Source: Sellimonas sp963559135
GTDB taxonomy: Bacteria; Bacillota; Clostridia; Lachnospirales; Lachnospiraceae
NCBI GenBank assembly: GCA_963559135.1
Contig: CAUWJP010000012.1
Span: 11,679-75,678, forward strand
Reading direction: 5' to 3'
Length of the DNA stretch: 64,000 nucleotides
The notes below the pieces were generated by a model. It worked only from the letters and a program-made list of their open reading frames with translations, was not told the DNA's origin and made no database searches. The position numbers were made by a program, and so were the translations under genes. Shown here piece after piece: positions 51,028-60,496 of this stretch. Numbering within the stretch: position 1 is the stretch's first letter; each line of letters begins with the position of its first letter.

Positions 51028-53538
51028 CTATTGTGTATATCCCACAAACGTATTCCCGCTTGCATTTACCATCTTATTCATCTCTTCAAATGTCACTGTG
51101 TCCACTTCCTGTGTTGAAAGATTAAGATACTGCACACTCGTCCGGCCGTATCCGGTCAAAAGCACCGCATTTCCATTTCCTGTCAGAGCCGCCACCGGAG
51201 TACCCTGTCCGATCAGATAGAGGACATCCTCTGTCGTACAGTCAGAAAGTTCCAACGCTTCTCCGGAAACCTGGCTGTTAATGAAGTCAATAATGGATTC
51301 TCCATCTTCCATATCCTTCTGGAAATCAATCTCATTTCCTGCTGAGGCAAGAATGATTCTCATGCATGCTTCCAGTGTGCTCTCGCCCTCACGGACCGCG
51401 GTATCTCCCAGATCTGATATCTCGTACGCTGACGGTCTGTTACCGCTCTCATATACATTTGCCAGTCTGGACGTCACAGTCACTCCGCTGAATTCGGACG
51501 CTCTCTTCACCGCATAACCCGCATTCTGGTAGATTCCCTGAAGCTCACCATATCCGTAAACATAGTAGGTTCCCTTTCTGGACGGCGAATCAAAGGAAAG
51601 TGTCATCTGTTCTCTTGCGATCGTAAGCTGCGGCTTTAAGATCTTCGGAGAACTGTCATCCACTCCGTCCTCGTAAGTGATCCGCATCTCCCGGCCTTTG
51701 AGTTCACTTGTATACGACTCGACCGTGATATTGCTTTCTTCTTTCTCTTCATTATTCGTAATATAGTCATCGCTTGTATACGTGTAGAAATCTCCACTCT
51801 TCACAGCACGTTTCAGCGTTGCCATATCGTTTTCAAATACCACATCCAGAATAAAGATATTGTCGGTCTGATAGTCTTTAACCGTCTCATTTTTCTGGTT
51901 ACGGATTTCCAGGCGGTACATCGGAAGTACCGTCTCGCCGGAAGCTGTCGTACCAGAATCGCCGCTTCTTGCAGTTCCGAACACGAAATCATTCCGGATA
52001 AATCCGAGCGGCCGGATACTTTCATCTGTCCCTGCCTCCACCTGGTATCCCTTTCCGGTGGAAAGATTCAGCACCTCGATCTGAGTCGCGTTATTGATCT
52101 CCCCATCCTTCTGATATGCCAGAAGATGGCCGTCCTCGGAGCTTACATACTGTCCTGTTTCCAGATTGGTCACAAGTGTTGTCCGCGTATTGTTCACCAG
52201 ATCCACCTCATACAGCGTTCCTTCCTGCATCACATACAGTTTTCCACTGGAATTGCTGTAATAAAGAAGCTTGCCCGGATCGTTCGTCAGTACCGGGTAG
52301 GACTTCGTACTTGGGATAAATACCTTCTCCTCTACAGAGTTTTTATTGATATCGTAGTAGTATACGCTGACGCCGACCTCACCTTCATGGGTTCCCCGAT
52401 TTACATAACCGGACACTGTAAACGTTGTACTTCCATCCTTATCTATGGACACAAGCTGAACGCTGTGCTGGTCGTACCCATTCTGTTCATTCTGGCTGCC
52501 ATTGTCGGCATAGCTGAATACAAGGGAAAGTTCATCATTTTCTTTATTATAGTTCCAAAGCTGTCTCTCCTGCACAAAGGAAACAACTGTACCCTCTTTG
52601 TTGATCAGATAATCTATATCGGAATCCGTGACACCAAGCAGAACACCATTCTCGTCGATGTCATTCTCTTCTCCGTCGAAGAGCTGATTCATCGTCCGGT
52701 TATAGTCCAGAAGATACATCTGCTGATTTTCCGAATATCTGACACGGAAAAACTCTTTGACATTATACCGGTCTGTTTCATTTTCACCTTCCCCTTTGCA
52801 GTCAACCTGATAGGTGAGAAGGACAGACATGTACATGGAGTTGGCTTCCTTGATATCCCATCGGACATTTCCTACAATCTCAGGCTCAAGGTTTCCCCAG
52901 GTCACATGCTCAAAATCCGAATGAATCGTGACAGTCTGGTACGTTGTGTTGTCGCCCTCAGTGCTTGGCTCCAGCGCGGACTGCAGCTCTGTTGCCGCAT
53001 CTTTGTCCCGCTCTTTGTCAAAAAAGTTCTTGATATAGGCCATGCAGCGGTTCATATTCCAGTTGGATCCATCAGCAATCCGTGTGTAATAATATGCTCG
53101 TTCATCGTCGTCAAAAGAAAGCGTCACTCTAAGGAAGCGCTCTCCCTCTTCCAGAACTTTCTCCGGGATCTCGATCTGGGCTGCATTTTCTTTCAGTTTC
53201 AGATCGGCCGAATACAGCTTTTTCCTGCCATCGATGGAATAGATCTCATAGGACGCGGAACGAACCGTTTTGTCGTTTTCCTTGACCTGCATGCTGACTT
53301 TGCCGTCCATGACCGGAGTGATCTGGTCCCGCATTGTCGCCATTTCCATTTCATTCGTATATCCGGCAAGCGTGTTGAATGTATAAGAATCATAGGTAAA
53401 TGAAATCTGCGGAAGCGACGCATTTCCAATGTCTGCCGTCATATCCACATGGTTTCTGTTCACCGCATAGCTGAATATGATAATCGCCGCCACGAATACA
53501 CAGGCCAGAATACCTGCATGTATCGCTTTTTTTCTCAT
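51028..53538 (-). CDS. Membrane-anchored extracytoplasmic protein with beta-rich body and C39-like end
   Basis: 836 residues. One N-terminal membrane span (about 7-25) anchors an outer body. The middle (about 280-620) has propeller-like repeats of the WD/TolB type (GKLLYYSNSSGKLYVMQEGTLYEVD). From about 716 to 836 the sequence resembles a papain-like C39 domain, with Cys in STLEACMRIIL (about 725) and the histidine-region GNGNAVLLTGYG carrying Asn where proteases have His. A peptidase role is therefore doubtful. AAGGGGAG lies before the start. No name is justified. Confidence 0.72.
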   Translation of the reverse strand: MRKKAIHAGILACVFVAAIIIFSYAVNRNHVDMTADIGNASLPQISFTYDSYTFNTLAGYTNEMEMATMRDQITPVMDGKVSMQVKENDKTVRSASYEIYSIDGRKKLYSADLKLKENAAQIEIPEKVLEEGERFLRVTLSFDDDERAYYYTRIADGSNWNMNRCMAYIKNFFDKERDKDAATELQSALEPSTEGDNTTYQTVTIHSDFEHVTWGNLEPEIVGNVRWDIKEANSMYMSVLLTYQVDCKGEGENETDRYNVKEFFRVRYSENQQMYLLDYNRTMNQLFDGEENDIDENGVLLGVTDSDIDYLINKEGTVVSFVQERQLWNYNKENDELSLVFSYADNGSQNEQNGYDQHSVQLVSIDKDGSTTFTVSGYVNRGTHEGEVGVSVYYYDINKNSVEEKVFIPSTKSYPVLTNDPGKLLYYSNSSGKLYVMQEGTLYEVDLVNNTRTTLVTNLETGQYVSSEDGHLLAYQKDGEINNATQIEVLNLSTGKGYQVEAGTDESIRPLGFIRNDFVFGTARSGDSGTTASGETVLPMYRLEIRNQKNETVKDYQTDNIFILDVVFENDMATLKRAVKSGDFYTYTSDDYITNNEEKEESNITVESYTSELKGREMRITYEDGVDDSSPKILKPQLTIAREQMTLSFDSPSRKGTYYVYGYGELQGIYQNAGYAVKRASEFSGVTVTSRLANVYESGNRPSAYEISDLGDTAVREGESTLEACMRIILASAGNEIDFQKDMEDGESIIDFINSQVSGEALELSDCTTEDVLYLIGQGTPVAALTGNGNAVLLTGYGRTSVQYLNLSTQEVDTVTFEEMNKMVNASGNTFVGYTQ

Positions 53539-53553
53539 GAATAACTCCCCTTT

Positions 53554-54690
53554 TTATAAAAGCTTTCCTATCGTTGGTTTCACATGAAGAAATTCCTCGC
53601 ACGCTTCTATTATGTGCTGATTTTCTGTTTTCTTCCCTGTTTTAACTGCTCTGATCAGAATATTTTTCGGCGTGTGTTCCATGTCTATGAACTCCAGAAT
53701 CTGAGTATCATACCCCTCTTTTTTCAGATACTCGGCGCGGAGCCCGTCTGTAACCAAAGCCGCCATCCTTTCTTTCAGAAGCCCATAGGACAATACCGGG
53801 CTTAAAATGTCATTTTCAATCTGCCGGTTCAGCTCATGCTGACAACACGGTACGGAAAAAATCACGTCAGCTCCTCAGGAAACAGCCTTTGCAAGGGCAT
53901 AATCTGTTGCCGTATCACAGGCGTGGAGTGTCACCACCATATCTACCTTCGTCATCCCTTCATACTGTGCAATGTCTCCAGTCAGGAAGTGGAGATGTTC
54001 GTAACCGTATTTCTCCGCAAGTGCGTTGCAGTGCTCGATTACATCTTCCTTCAGATCCAGCCCCACCATTCGGACTTGGTACCCTCTCATTTCATGTAGA
54101 AAATAGTACATGGCAAAAGTCAGATACGACTTTCCGCATCCGAAATCCAGAATGGTGATCTCCCGGTCTCTCGGAAGCTTCGGAAGGACATCCTCGATAA
54201 ATTCCAGGTATCGGTTGATCTGGCGGAATTTGTCGAATCTAGACCGGACAATCTTTCCCTCCTGCGTCATAACTCCAAGATCACGCAGAAACGGAATATC
54301 CATTCCTTCCTTTAATATATACTGTTTCTCCCGGTTGTGAGAAAGATCCTGCTTTCCCTGATCCGGACGTGTTACCTTTTTTCTGTTGATGGTTACTTTC
54401 CCCTTTTTGCTGATCAGTACCGACGCTCTTTCGCTTTTTGTGTCAATCTGCATCTGGCGGAAATGCTCCATCCACTCGCAGGCGCGGTCCACCGCTTCCT
54501 GCGCTTCCAGATTTTCATGAAAAACCTGTTTCCCTTTAAAAATCTCAAACTGAAATACAAGATTCCCTTTTTTAAGCACCGGACGGATCCGGGCCTTGAA
54601 TGCTTTTTCTCTGTCTCTTGGGTTACTCAGAACCGCGGACAGAAGCTCTATGCAAAATACCTGTTCCAGGTATGCTCTCAGTTCTTCCAT
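53554..54690 (-). pseudogene. SAM-dependent methyltransferase interrupted by an in-frame UGA
   Basis: A coding frame of about 375 codons from ATG 54690 (GGAAAGGAAG upstream). The SAM-binding domain has TILDFGCGKSYLTF. The frame reads HACDTATDYALAKAVS, then TGA at 53875-53877, then continues in the same frame as GADVIFSVPCCQHELNRQ to a normal end at 53554. Family members have Trp (TGG) at this place, so one G-to-A change explains the stop. A GTG at 53865 could restart only the short end. UGA is a normal stop here (glgC and the DnaD-like gene end in it), so this is scored as a broken gene. Confidence 0.82.
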
Positions 54691-54743
54691 TTGGAACTTC
54701 CTTTCCACTTTTTTCTTGTATTATTGTAATGCGTATTCCTCCA

Positions 54744-54778
54744 AAACGCAAGGAGAGGATATCGAAATACCCTCTCCT
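54744..54778 (-). terminator. Terminator after the large histidine kinase
   Basis: GGAGAGGATAT (54753-54763) pairs with 54768-54778 around a four-base loop, with GCGTTTT beyond. Confidence 0.8.
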
Positions 54779-54794
54779 GAATCTAAAGATTTCC

Positions 54795-57467
54795 TTATTT
54801 TTTATCTGTTTCTTCCGGTTTTGTCTCCGGCTCCGTTTTCTTGTCTTCTTTTTTCGGTGTCTGCTCCTTGATCAGCCTCCGCACCCGTGGAAATGTGATG
54901 ATTACTTTAAACAGATCGCCGTCCAGATAGAGCTCAAATGTTCCTCCCTGAAGCTCCGTCAGATTTTTCGCGATGGAAAGTCCAAGTCCACTTCCTTCCG
55001 TACTTCTGGAAACATCTCCCCGGATAAACCGTTCCGTCAGCTCGTCAGCTGAAATATTCAGCTGCTGATCCGAAACATTTTTCAGGATAAATTTCGCCGT
55101 ACCCGGCTGAAGCATCAGATCCGCATAGACACGGCTTCCCTCCATGGCATATTTGGCTGCGTTGTTAAAGATATTGGCAAATACCCGCCACATCCTTCTT
55201 CCATCCACCCGGACAGTTACCGGTTCATCCGGCATGTTGAGGATTACCTTAATATTGCGTGCCTCAAATTTCTCCTCGTATTCTCCTTCCACCTGGTAAA
55301 TCAGCTCCACCAGATTCAGCGTCATAAATTCCAGCTTAATATTTCCACTGCTGACTTTTGACGCTTCCACCACATCTTCGGTGAGTGTCTTCAGTCTCTG
55401 CGCCTTCATCTCCAGAATATTGAGGTAATTCTGAATCTTCGGATCCTGGAAATTCTCCCGTTTTAAAATATCCACGTAATTGATGATGGACGTCAGCGGT
55501 GTCTTGATATCATGTGACACATTTGTGATCAGGTCTGTTTTGAGCCGCTCATCCCGGACACTTTTCTCGAGGGCACGGTTCAGGCCCTCACCGAGCCGGT
55601 TGATCGTCTGGGCGATCTCCAGCGTCTCCCCTCTTAAATCATCCAACGGAATCTTGTAGTTTACATTTCCTTTTGCAATCTCAAGCAGACCTTTTTTAAT
55701 CTTCTGTCTTGCCAGAGTATATCTCACCAAAAACACACCGACTCCGATATTTACGACAATCCCGATAATCATCAGGGGAGTATTTCCCCACGTAATCAGC
55801 TCTATGAGAAGAAAAACAATATACGCCACCACAATCTTTGTCGTCGTCTTTTTATTATGCCAGCTCTGTTTGAAAATTTCACAGACTGCTTTTGTAATAC
55901 TGTTCTTCCAAAGCGTATGGGCCTTGATCCGACGAACCAGGCTCAGATAGAACCAGAAGAAGAACAGACAGCAGACAAACGCGATCGTTCCTGACATCAC
56001 CATAGAATAAATCGGAAGCCCGTCTTCTTTCCAGAGATCGGAATAATAGTAATAATCGTATGCCAGCACGTAATGAGATCCCCATCCGGAAATCAGATAC
56101 ATACTCACGATCCAGAATATAATGACAAATGCTGCCGCAAGTTCTGTCTTCCACCGATCAAATCCGGTAAGCGTAATCTCGCCATCCTCGGAACGATTAC
56201 TGTGTCCGGAGATAACGGTCAGACATACAAGCAGGATCAAGAAAATAATCAGTGTTCCCCATGCTACCTCACATGCGATGGTGATGTACGGCACAATCTC
56301 CTGATAATATTCTCTGTCACTTTCAAATTCATCCGGGACCGAATAGGTCGTGTCGACGGATGCCATAAAGACATAGTTGGTATTTCGCCCAATAATCTGA
56401 TGGGATTCCACAATATCGTTCTTCCACTCCTGGGCGCTTTGTGCCGGATTTTCAAAGGTGGACTCAAATCCGGCAAGTTTCGGTGTCACAATGACATATG
56501 CACCTGCCTCCTTGACCTGCTCCTGATAACGGGCAATCTCCTTAATATCCTGGAATTCCTGCCGGTTGGAGTAGATCTGGTTTTCATCGTAGTCCACATA
56601 AATGTAGGTGTAATTGGTATTTCCTTCTTCCCATCCTCCCGGCGCCTCTTTATACATCTGAATATCATCGGAAATCGCTGCCAGTGTGTTGGACAATGCG
56701 TGGTATGCATCCGCAAGCTTTCCATTCCACCGCTCATCCGTATTGGCAAGCTCTACCAGATTGGCCGCTCCATTCAGGGAATATGGCTCTTTTAAGACTT
56801 CTTCTCCCAGACCCAGATTCCAACAGTCCGTATACATCCTCTGTCCATTCTGATCCAGCACTTCTCCGTAACCCGCCGTATTATAATCATCCTCCAGAAG
56901 TGTTGAAAGCTTCTCCTCCTTGGAAACAAATTCGCCGTTGGATGCAAATGTAAGCTCTCCTGCGGACATTTTATTTCGGAAATCATCTCCATAATAATAG
57001 TAGTAGGTTCCGTCCTCTTTCAGGCATACAATGACAGTTGTCACATAGTCATGCAGAAACTGGTCCCAGCTTTCCTCATCTCCTGCCGCATTCTTATAAC
57101 CGCGGCTCCACTGCTCCAGATCTTTCAGGCGGTAGGCAATACCGGAATGATTGGTCCCGTCCTGATCCTTGTTTCCATTATCATAACGCACCACATCGAT
57201 CAGCTTATCCGGATCGTATTTTCCGTTCGTCTCGAATTTCGCCCTGGTATCCAGCTGATCCAGGACATCCCGGGACATGGCCTTCATCCGGTTTTCAAAC
57301 TGAGCAGTGGATTCATAAGTGCTCTGCACCTTCTCAAACGGGATCAGATACCGGAGTCCTGCCGAAGTTCCAACCCAGACAAAGCTCACTACACTTACGA
57401 CAATGCACAGGTGCGCCAGAATCAGGAGCAGTCCCTTGCATGTCGCAGAATAAAACCATTTATTCAT
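54795..57467 (-). CDS. Large multi-span sensor histidine kinase
   Basis: 890 residues. There is an N-terminal membrane span (about 11-33) and an outer sensor domain of about 380 residues rich in Tyr and Asp. Five or so further membrane spans (about 430-640) follow, then a HAMP-like region, the phospho-acceptor VSHDIKTPLTS and ATPase boxes (FNNAAKYAM, GSGLGLSIA). The C-terminal tail is Lys/Glu/Pro-rich. Together with the response regulator just upstream it makes a two-component system. The outer domain has no family I recognise. Confidence 0.9.
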   Translation of the reverse strand: MNKWFYSATCKGLLLILAHLCIVVSVVSFVWVGTSAGLRYLIPFEKVQSTYESTAQFENRMKAMSRDVLDQLDTRAKFETNGKYDPDKLIDVVRYDNGNKDQDGTNHSGIAYRLKDLEQWSRGYKNAAGDEESWDQFLHDYVTTVIVCLKEDGTYYYYYGDDFRNKMSAGELTFASNGEFVSKEEKLSTLLEDDYNTAGYGEVLDQNGQRMYTDCWNLGLGEEVLKEPYSLNGAANLVELANTDERWNGKLADAYHALSNTLAAISDDIQMYKEAPGGWEEGNTNYTYIYVDYDENQIYSNRQEFQDIKEIARYQEQVKEAGAYVIVTPKLAGFESTFENPAQSAQEWKNDIVESHQIIGRNTNYVFMASVDTTYSVPDEFESDREYYQEIVPYITIACEVAWGTLIIFLILLVCLTVISGHSNRSEDGEITLTGFDRWKTELAAAFVIIFWIVSMYLISGWGSHYVLAYDYYYYSDLWKEDGLPIYSMVMSGTIAFVCCLFFFWFYLSLVRRIKAHTLWKNSITKAVCEIFKQSWHNKKTTTKIVVAYIVFLLIELITWGNTPLMIIGIVVNIGVGVFLVRYTLARQKIKKGLLEIAKGNVNYKIPLDDLRGETLEIAQTINRLGEGLNRALEKSVRDERLKTDLITNVSHDIKTPLTSIINYVDILKRENFQDPKIQNYLNILEMKAQRLKTLTEDVVEASKVSSGNIKLEFMTLNLVELIYQVEGEYEEKFEARNIKVILNMPDEPVTVRVDGRRMWRVFANIFNNAAKYAMEGSRVYADLMLQPGTAKFILKNVSDQQLNISADELTERFIRGDVSRSTEGSGLGLSIAKNLTELQGGTFELYLDGDLFKVIITFPRVRRLIKEQTPKKEDKKTEPETKPEETDKK

Positions 57468-57490
57468 ATCGTTTTACTATCTGCTCCTTC

Positions 57491-58189
57491 CTAAAGCTTT
57501 TCGATCTTGTATCCGACGCCCCATACGACCTTCAGATAACGTGGATCTTTCGGATTGATCTCGATCTTCTCACGGATGTGCCGGATATGAACCGCCACGG
57601 TATTGTCGGCTCCGATCGCCTCTTCGTTCCAGATATTTTCGTAGATCTGGTCGATGGAAAAAACCTTACCCTGATTTTTCACAAGCAAAAGCAAAATATC
57701 ATACTCTGTCGGTGTTAACTTCACAACCTCGCCGTCCACCGTCACTTCCTTAAGATCATCGTTGATGGAAAGCCCTCCCACCGTGTAGATCTCCTCCAGA
57801 TCCCCGGCGCCGACCGTGCTTCCAAGCTTTGTATATCTACGAAGCTGTGATTTGACCCTCGCCACAAGCTCCAGCGGATTGAATGGCTTTGTTACATAGT
57901 CGTCGGCCCCGATATTCAGTCCCAGAATCTTGTCTGAATCCTCGGACTTCGCGGAAAGAATAATAATCGGAAGGCTCATTTTCTCCCGAATCTTCAGCGT
58001 CGCCCGGATTCCGTCAAGCCTTGGCATCATGACGTCGATCACAAGCAGATCCACCTTCTCCTCATTCAGAACTTTCAATGCCTGTTCCCCGTCATATGCT
58101 TTCAGTATCCGGTATCCTTCCTGAGACAGATAAATCTCGATCGCTTCTACAATTTCCTTATCATCATCACATACTAAAACAGTATACAT
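57491..58189 (-). CDS. OmpR-family response regulator
   Basis: 232 residues from ATG 58189 with AGAGGTGAGAG upstream. Receiver with CDDDKE, the phospho-Asp in LLVIDVMMPRLDG, and Lys in VTKPFNPLE. The C-terminal winged helix has LTPTEYDILLLLV. It is 23 bases upstream of the large kinase. Confidence 0.94.
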   Translation of the reverse strand: MYTVLVCDDDKEIVEAIEIYLSQEGYRILKAYDGEQALKVLNEEKVDLLVIDVMMPRLDGIRATLKIREKMSLPIIILSAKSEDSDKILGLNIGADDYVTKPFNPLELVARVKSQLRRYTKLGSTVGAGDLEEIYTVGGLSINDDLKEVTVDGEVVKLTPTEYDILLLLVKNQGKVFSIDQIYENIWNEEAIGADNTVAVHIRHIREKIEINPKDPRYLKVVWGVGYKIEKL

Positions 58190-58347
58190 GTCTCTCACCT
58201 CTCTATTATTCCTGAAATATAAGGTGGGTCCCCTCTTTTTGTGCGCAGAACCCCCACTCCTTCTTTCTACTTACTAGCATACCAGATATTTTTTAAGAGC
58301 CAAAGCATAAATTCTTAATTGTTGATGAATATGTCCGCTTTTATTCA

Positions 58348-58376
58348 TTGCAGGACAGAATCAAGTATGGTAAATT
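58348..58376 (+). promoter_or_regulatory. Promoter of the ABC exporter
   Basis: TTGCAG (58348-58353), 17 bases, TAAATT (58371-58376), with AGGAGGG just after. The gap 58190-58415 holds no other gene. Confidence 0.5.
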
Positions 58377-58415
58377 GTTAGGAGGGAAATTTTTAAATGG
58401 AAGAGAGGTTAATCT

Positions 58416-60170
58416 ATGGATACATTAAAACGTTTTATTCACTATTATAAACCTTACCGGACAGTCTTTTTTCTGGATCTGGTCTGCGCGGCGGTCATCA
58501 GTCTGATTGACCTTATCTACCCGCAGATTTTAAGGGCGGCGACGAATTCACTGTTCACCAAAGACAGCAGCACCATCTTGAAAATGCTTCTGCCGATCGG
58601 TGTCGGACTTTTCGTTATGTACACCATCCAGAGCCTCTGCAAGTACTACGTCAGCTACCAGGGACATATGATGGGCGCCTACATGGAACGGGATATGCGT
58701 CAGCAACTGTTTGAGCACTACGAGACGCTTTCTTTTTCCTATTATAACAGCCACAATTCCGGCCAGATGATGAGCAAGCTCGTATCTGACTTGTTTGATA
58801 TTGCCGAGTTCGCCCACCACGGACCTGAAAACCTGTTTATCTCGGTGATCAAGATCGTTGGTTCTTTTATCTTTTTATTCCTGATCAACTGGCGGCTTGC
58901 CATTCCTCTGGCAGTCATCGTTGTGATCATGTTCTTCTTTTCCATGCGGCAGAACCGCAGAATGCAGGAGACCTTCATGGAGAACCGCCGCAAGATCGGT
59001 GATGTCAATGCAAGCCTGCAGGATACCCTCGGCGGAATCCGTGTTGTGCAGTCTTTTGCAAACGAAGAAATTGAAAAGAAGAAATTTTCAAAGAGCAACC
59101 ATGCATTCCTGCTTTCCAAGGACGCCAACTATAACTGCATGGGCGGGTTCATGGGATGGAACCTGTTCTTCCAGGGCATGATGTATCTCGTCACATTGGT
59201 ATTCGGTGGATATCTCATCGCACACGGACAAATGGATCCGGCAGATCTTGCCATGTACGCGCTGTATATCGGAATTTTCATCAGCCCGATCCAGATCCTT
59301 GTAGAGCTGGCCGAGATGATTCAGAAAGGATTCTCCGGATTCCGGCGCTTCCTGGATGTCATGGATACGGAGCCATCCATTCAGGACGAACCGGACGCCA
59401 AAGACCTGACCGATGTGAAAGGACTTGTCTCCTACGAAGATGTATCTTTCTGTTATGATGACGATGACACACCGGTTCTTCAGAATGTGTCCTTCCAGAT
59501 CCCGGCCGGCCGTTCCATCGCACTGGTAGGCCCGTCCGGCGGCGGAAAGACGACGATCTGCAACCTGCTGCCGCGCTTTTATGATGTCACAGGCGGACGC
59601 ATCACCATCGACGGCAAAGATGTCCGCGATCTGACATTACAATCTCTGCGGAATAATATCGGAATCGTCCAGCAGGATGTCTATCTGTTCTGTGGAACCA
59701 TTAAGGAAAATATTGCTTACGGAAAACCGGGCGCTTCCATGGATGAAATTGTAGATGCTGCTAAACGTGCCAATATCCATGACTTCGTCATGTCTTTGCC
59801 TGACGGCTATGACACCTATGTTGGCGAACGAGGAACAAGGCTCTCCGGCGGACAGAAACAGCGGATCTCCATCGCTCGTGTCTTCCTGAAGAACCCACCA
59901 ATCCTGATCCTCGACGAGGCCACCAGCGCACTGGACAATGAAAGCGAACGCCATATTCAGAAGAGTCTTGAAGCTCTGGCAAAAAACCGTACTACCATCA
60001 CAATCGCACACCGTCTCTCCACGATCCGGAATGCCGATGAGATTATCGTCATCACAGAAAATGGTATTGCTGAACGCGGTTCCCACCAGAATCTTCTGAA
60101 ACGAAACGGCATCTACGCACACTATTACAAGATGCAGTTTGAAGGTCTGGAGACAGAAGAAATGATGTAA
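58416..60170 (+). CDS. ABC transporter, fused membrane and ATPase domains (MsbA/LmrA type)
   Basis: 584 residues. Six membrane spans (about 15-310), then an ATPase with Walker A GPSGGGKTT, signature LSGGQKQR, Walker B ILILDEATSALD and the H-loop in IAHRLSTI. It is a half-transporter that would act as a homodimer, exporting lipids, peptides or drugs. It lies in divergent orientation to the two-component genes, which may control it. Confidence 0.93.
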   Translation: MDTLKRFIHYYKPYRTVFFLDLVCAAVISLIDLIYPQILRAATNSLFTKDSSTILKMLLPIGVGLFVMYTIQSLCKYYVSYQGHMMGAYMERDMRQQLFEHYETLSFSYYNSHNSGQMMSKLVSDLFDIAEFAHHGPENLFISVIKIVGSFIFLFLINWRLAIPLAVIVVIMFFFSMRQNRRMQETFMENRRKIGDVNASLQDTLGGIRVVQSFANEEIEKKKFSKSNHAFLLSKDANYNCMGGFMGWNLFFQGMMYLVTLVFGGYLIAHGQMDPADLAMYALYIGIFISPIQILVELAEMIQKGFSGFRRFLDVMDTEPSIQDEPDAKDLTDVKGLVSYEDVSFCYDDDDTPVLQNVSFQIPAGRSIALVGPSGGGKTTICNLLPRFYDVTGGRITIDGKDVRDLTLQSLRNNIGIVQQDVYLFCGTIKENIAYGKPGASMDEIVDAAKRANIHDFVMSLPDGYDTYVGERGTRLSGGQKQRISIARVFLKNPPILILDEATSALDNESERHIQKSLEALAKNRTTITIAHRLSTIRNADEIIVITENGIAERGSHQNLLKRNGIYAHYYKMQFEGLETEEMM

Positions 60171-60220
60171 ATATACAAGGAAATCCCTAAAAAATGTGCG
60201 CCTGCCAGCGCACGAAACCG

Positions 60221-60262
60221 CAGAAGCCGGAGCCTTTCCAGTGCCTCGGCTTCTGTTTTTCT
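60221..60262 (+). terminator. Terminator of the ABC exporter gene
   Basis: CAGAAGCCG (60221-60229) pairs with CGGCTTCTG (60247-60255), followed by TTTTT. A smaller stem, GTGCGC/GCGCAC, precedes it. Confidence 0.88.
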
Positions 60263-60421
60263 TAACAATTTTTTTATTTCTTTTATAGAATCAACACATT
60301 TTGGACACATTTTGTGGTTATACTAGAACTCAGATAGTTGATAAACAAATCACTATCTCCCCCCTCATAAAGTAAGGCACTTCAAAGTGCCGCACTTTAC
60401 TCTCATTCCTTTAGATAACTT
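60263..60421. other. Intergenic region without an identified gene
   Basis: AT-rich DNA with a TATACT-like -10 near 60315, a short stem GGCACTT/AGTGCC near 60393-60408, and no open frame with a ribosome site. Nothing further can be assigned. Confidence 0.4.
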
Positions 60422-60472
60422 ATAAACAGCGAAACCCGTCAGTTGAAAGACTGACGGGTTTTCGCTGTTTAT
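60422..60472. terminator. Long perfect hairpin after the HipA-like gene
   Basis: About 21 bp are paired between 60422-60442 and 60451-60472 (CCCGTCAG/CTGACGGG core). It lies 25 bases beyond the stop of the HipA-like kinase and can serve as its terminator. Confidence 0.75.
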
Positions 60473-60496
60473 GGGTTTTGAAACGCTCTACATCTG

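Noticed and set aside
53840..53880. Selenocysteine insertion at the UGA in the methyltransferase gene
   Set aside because: A six-pair stem exists downstream, but the family has Trp, not Cys, at this place. No selenocysteine genes are in the window.
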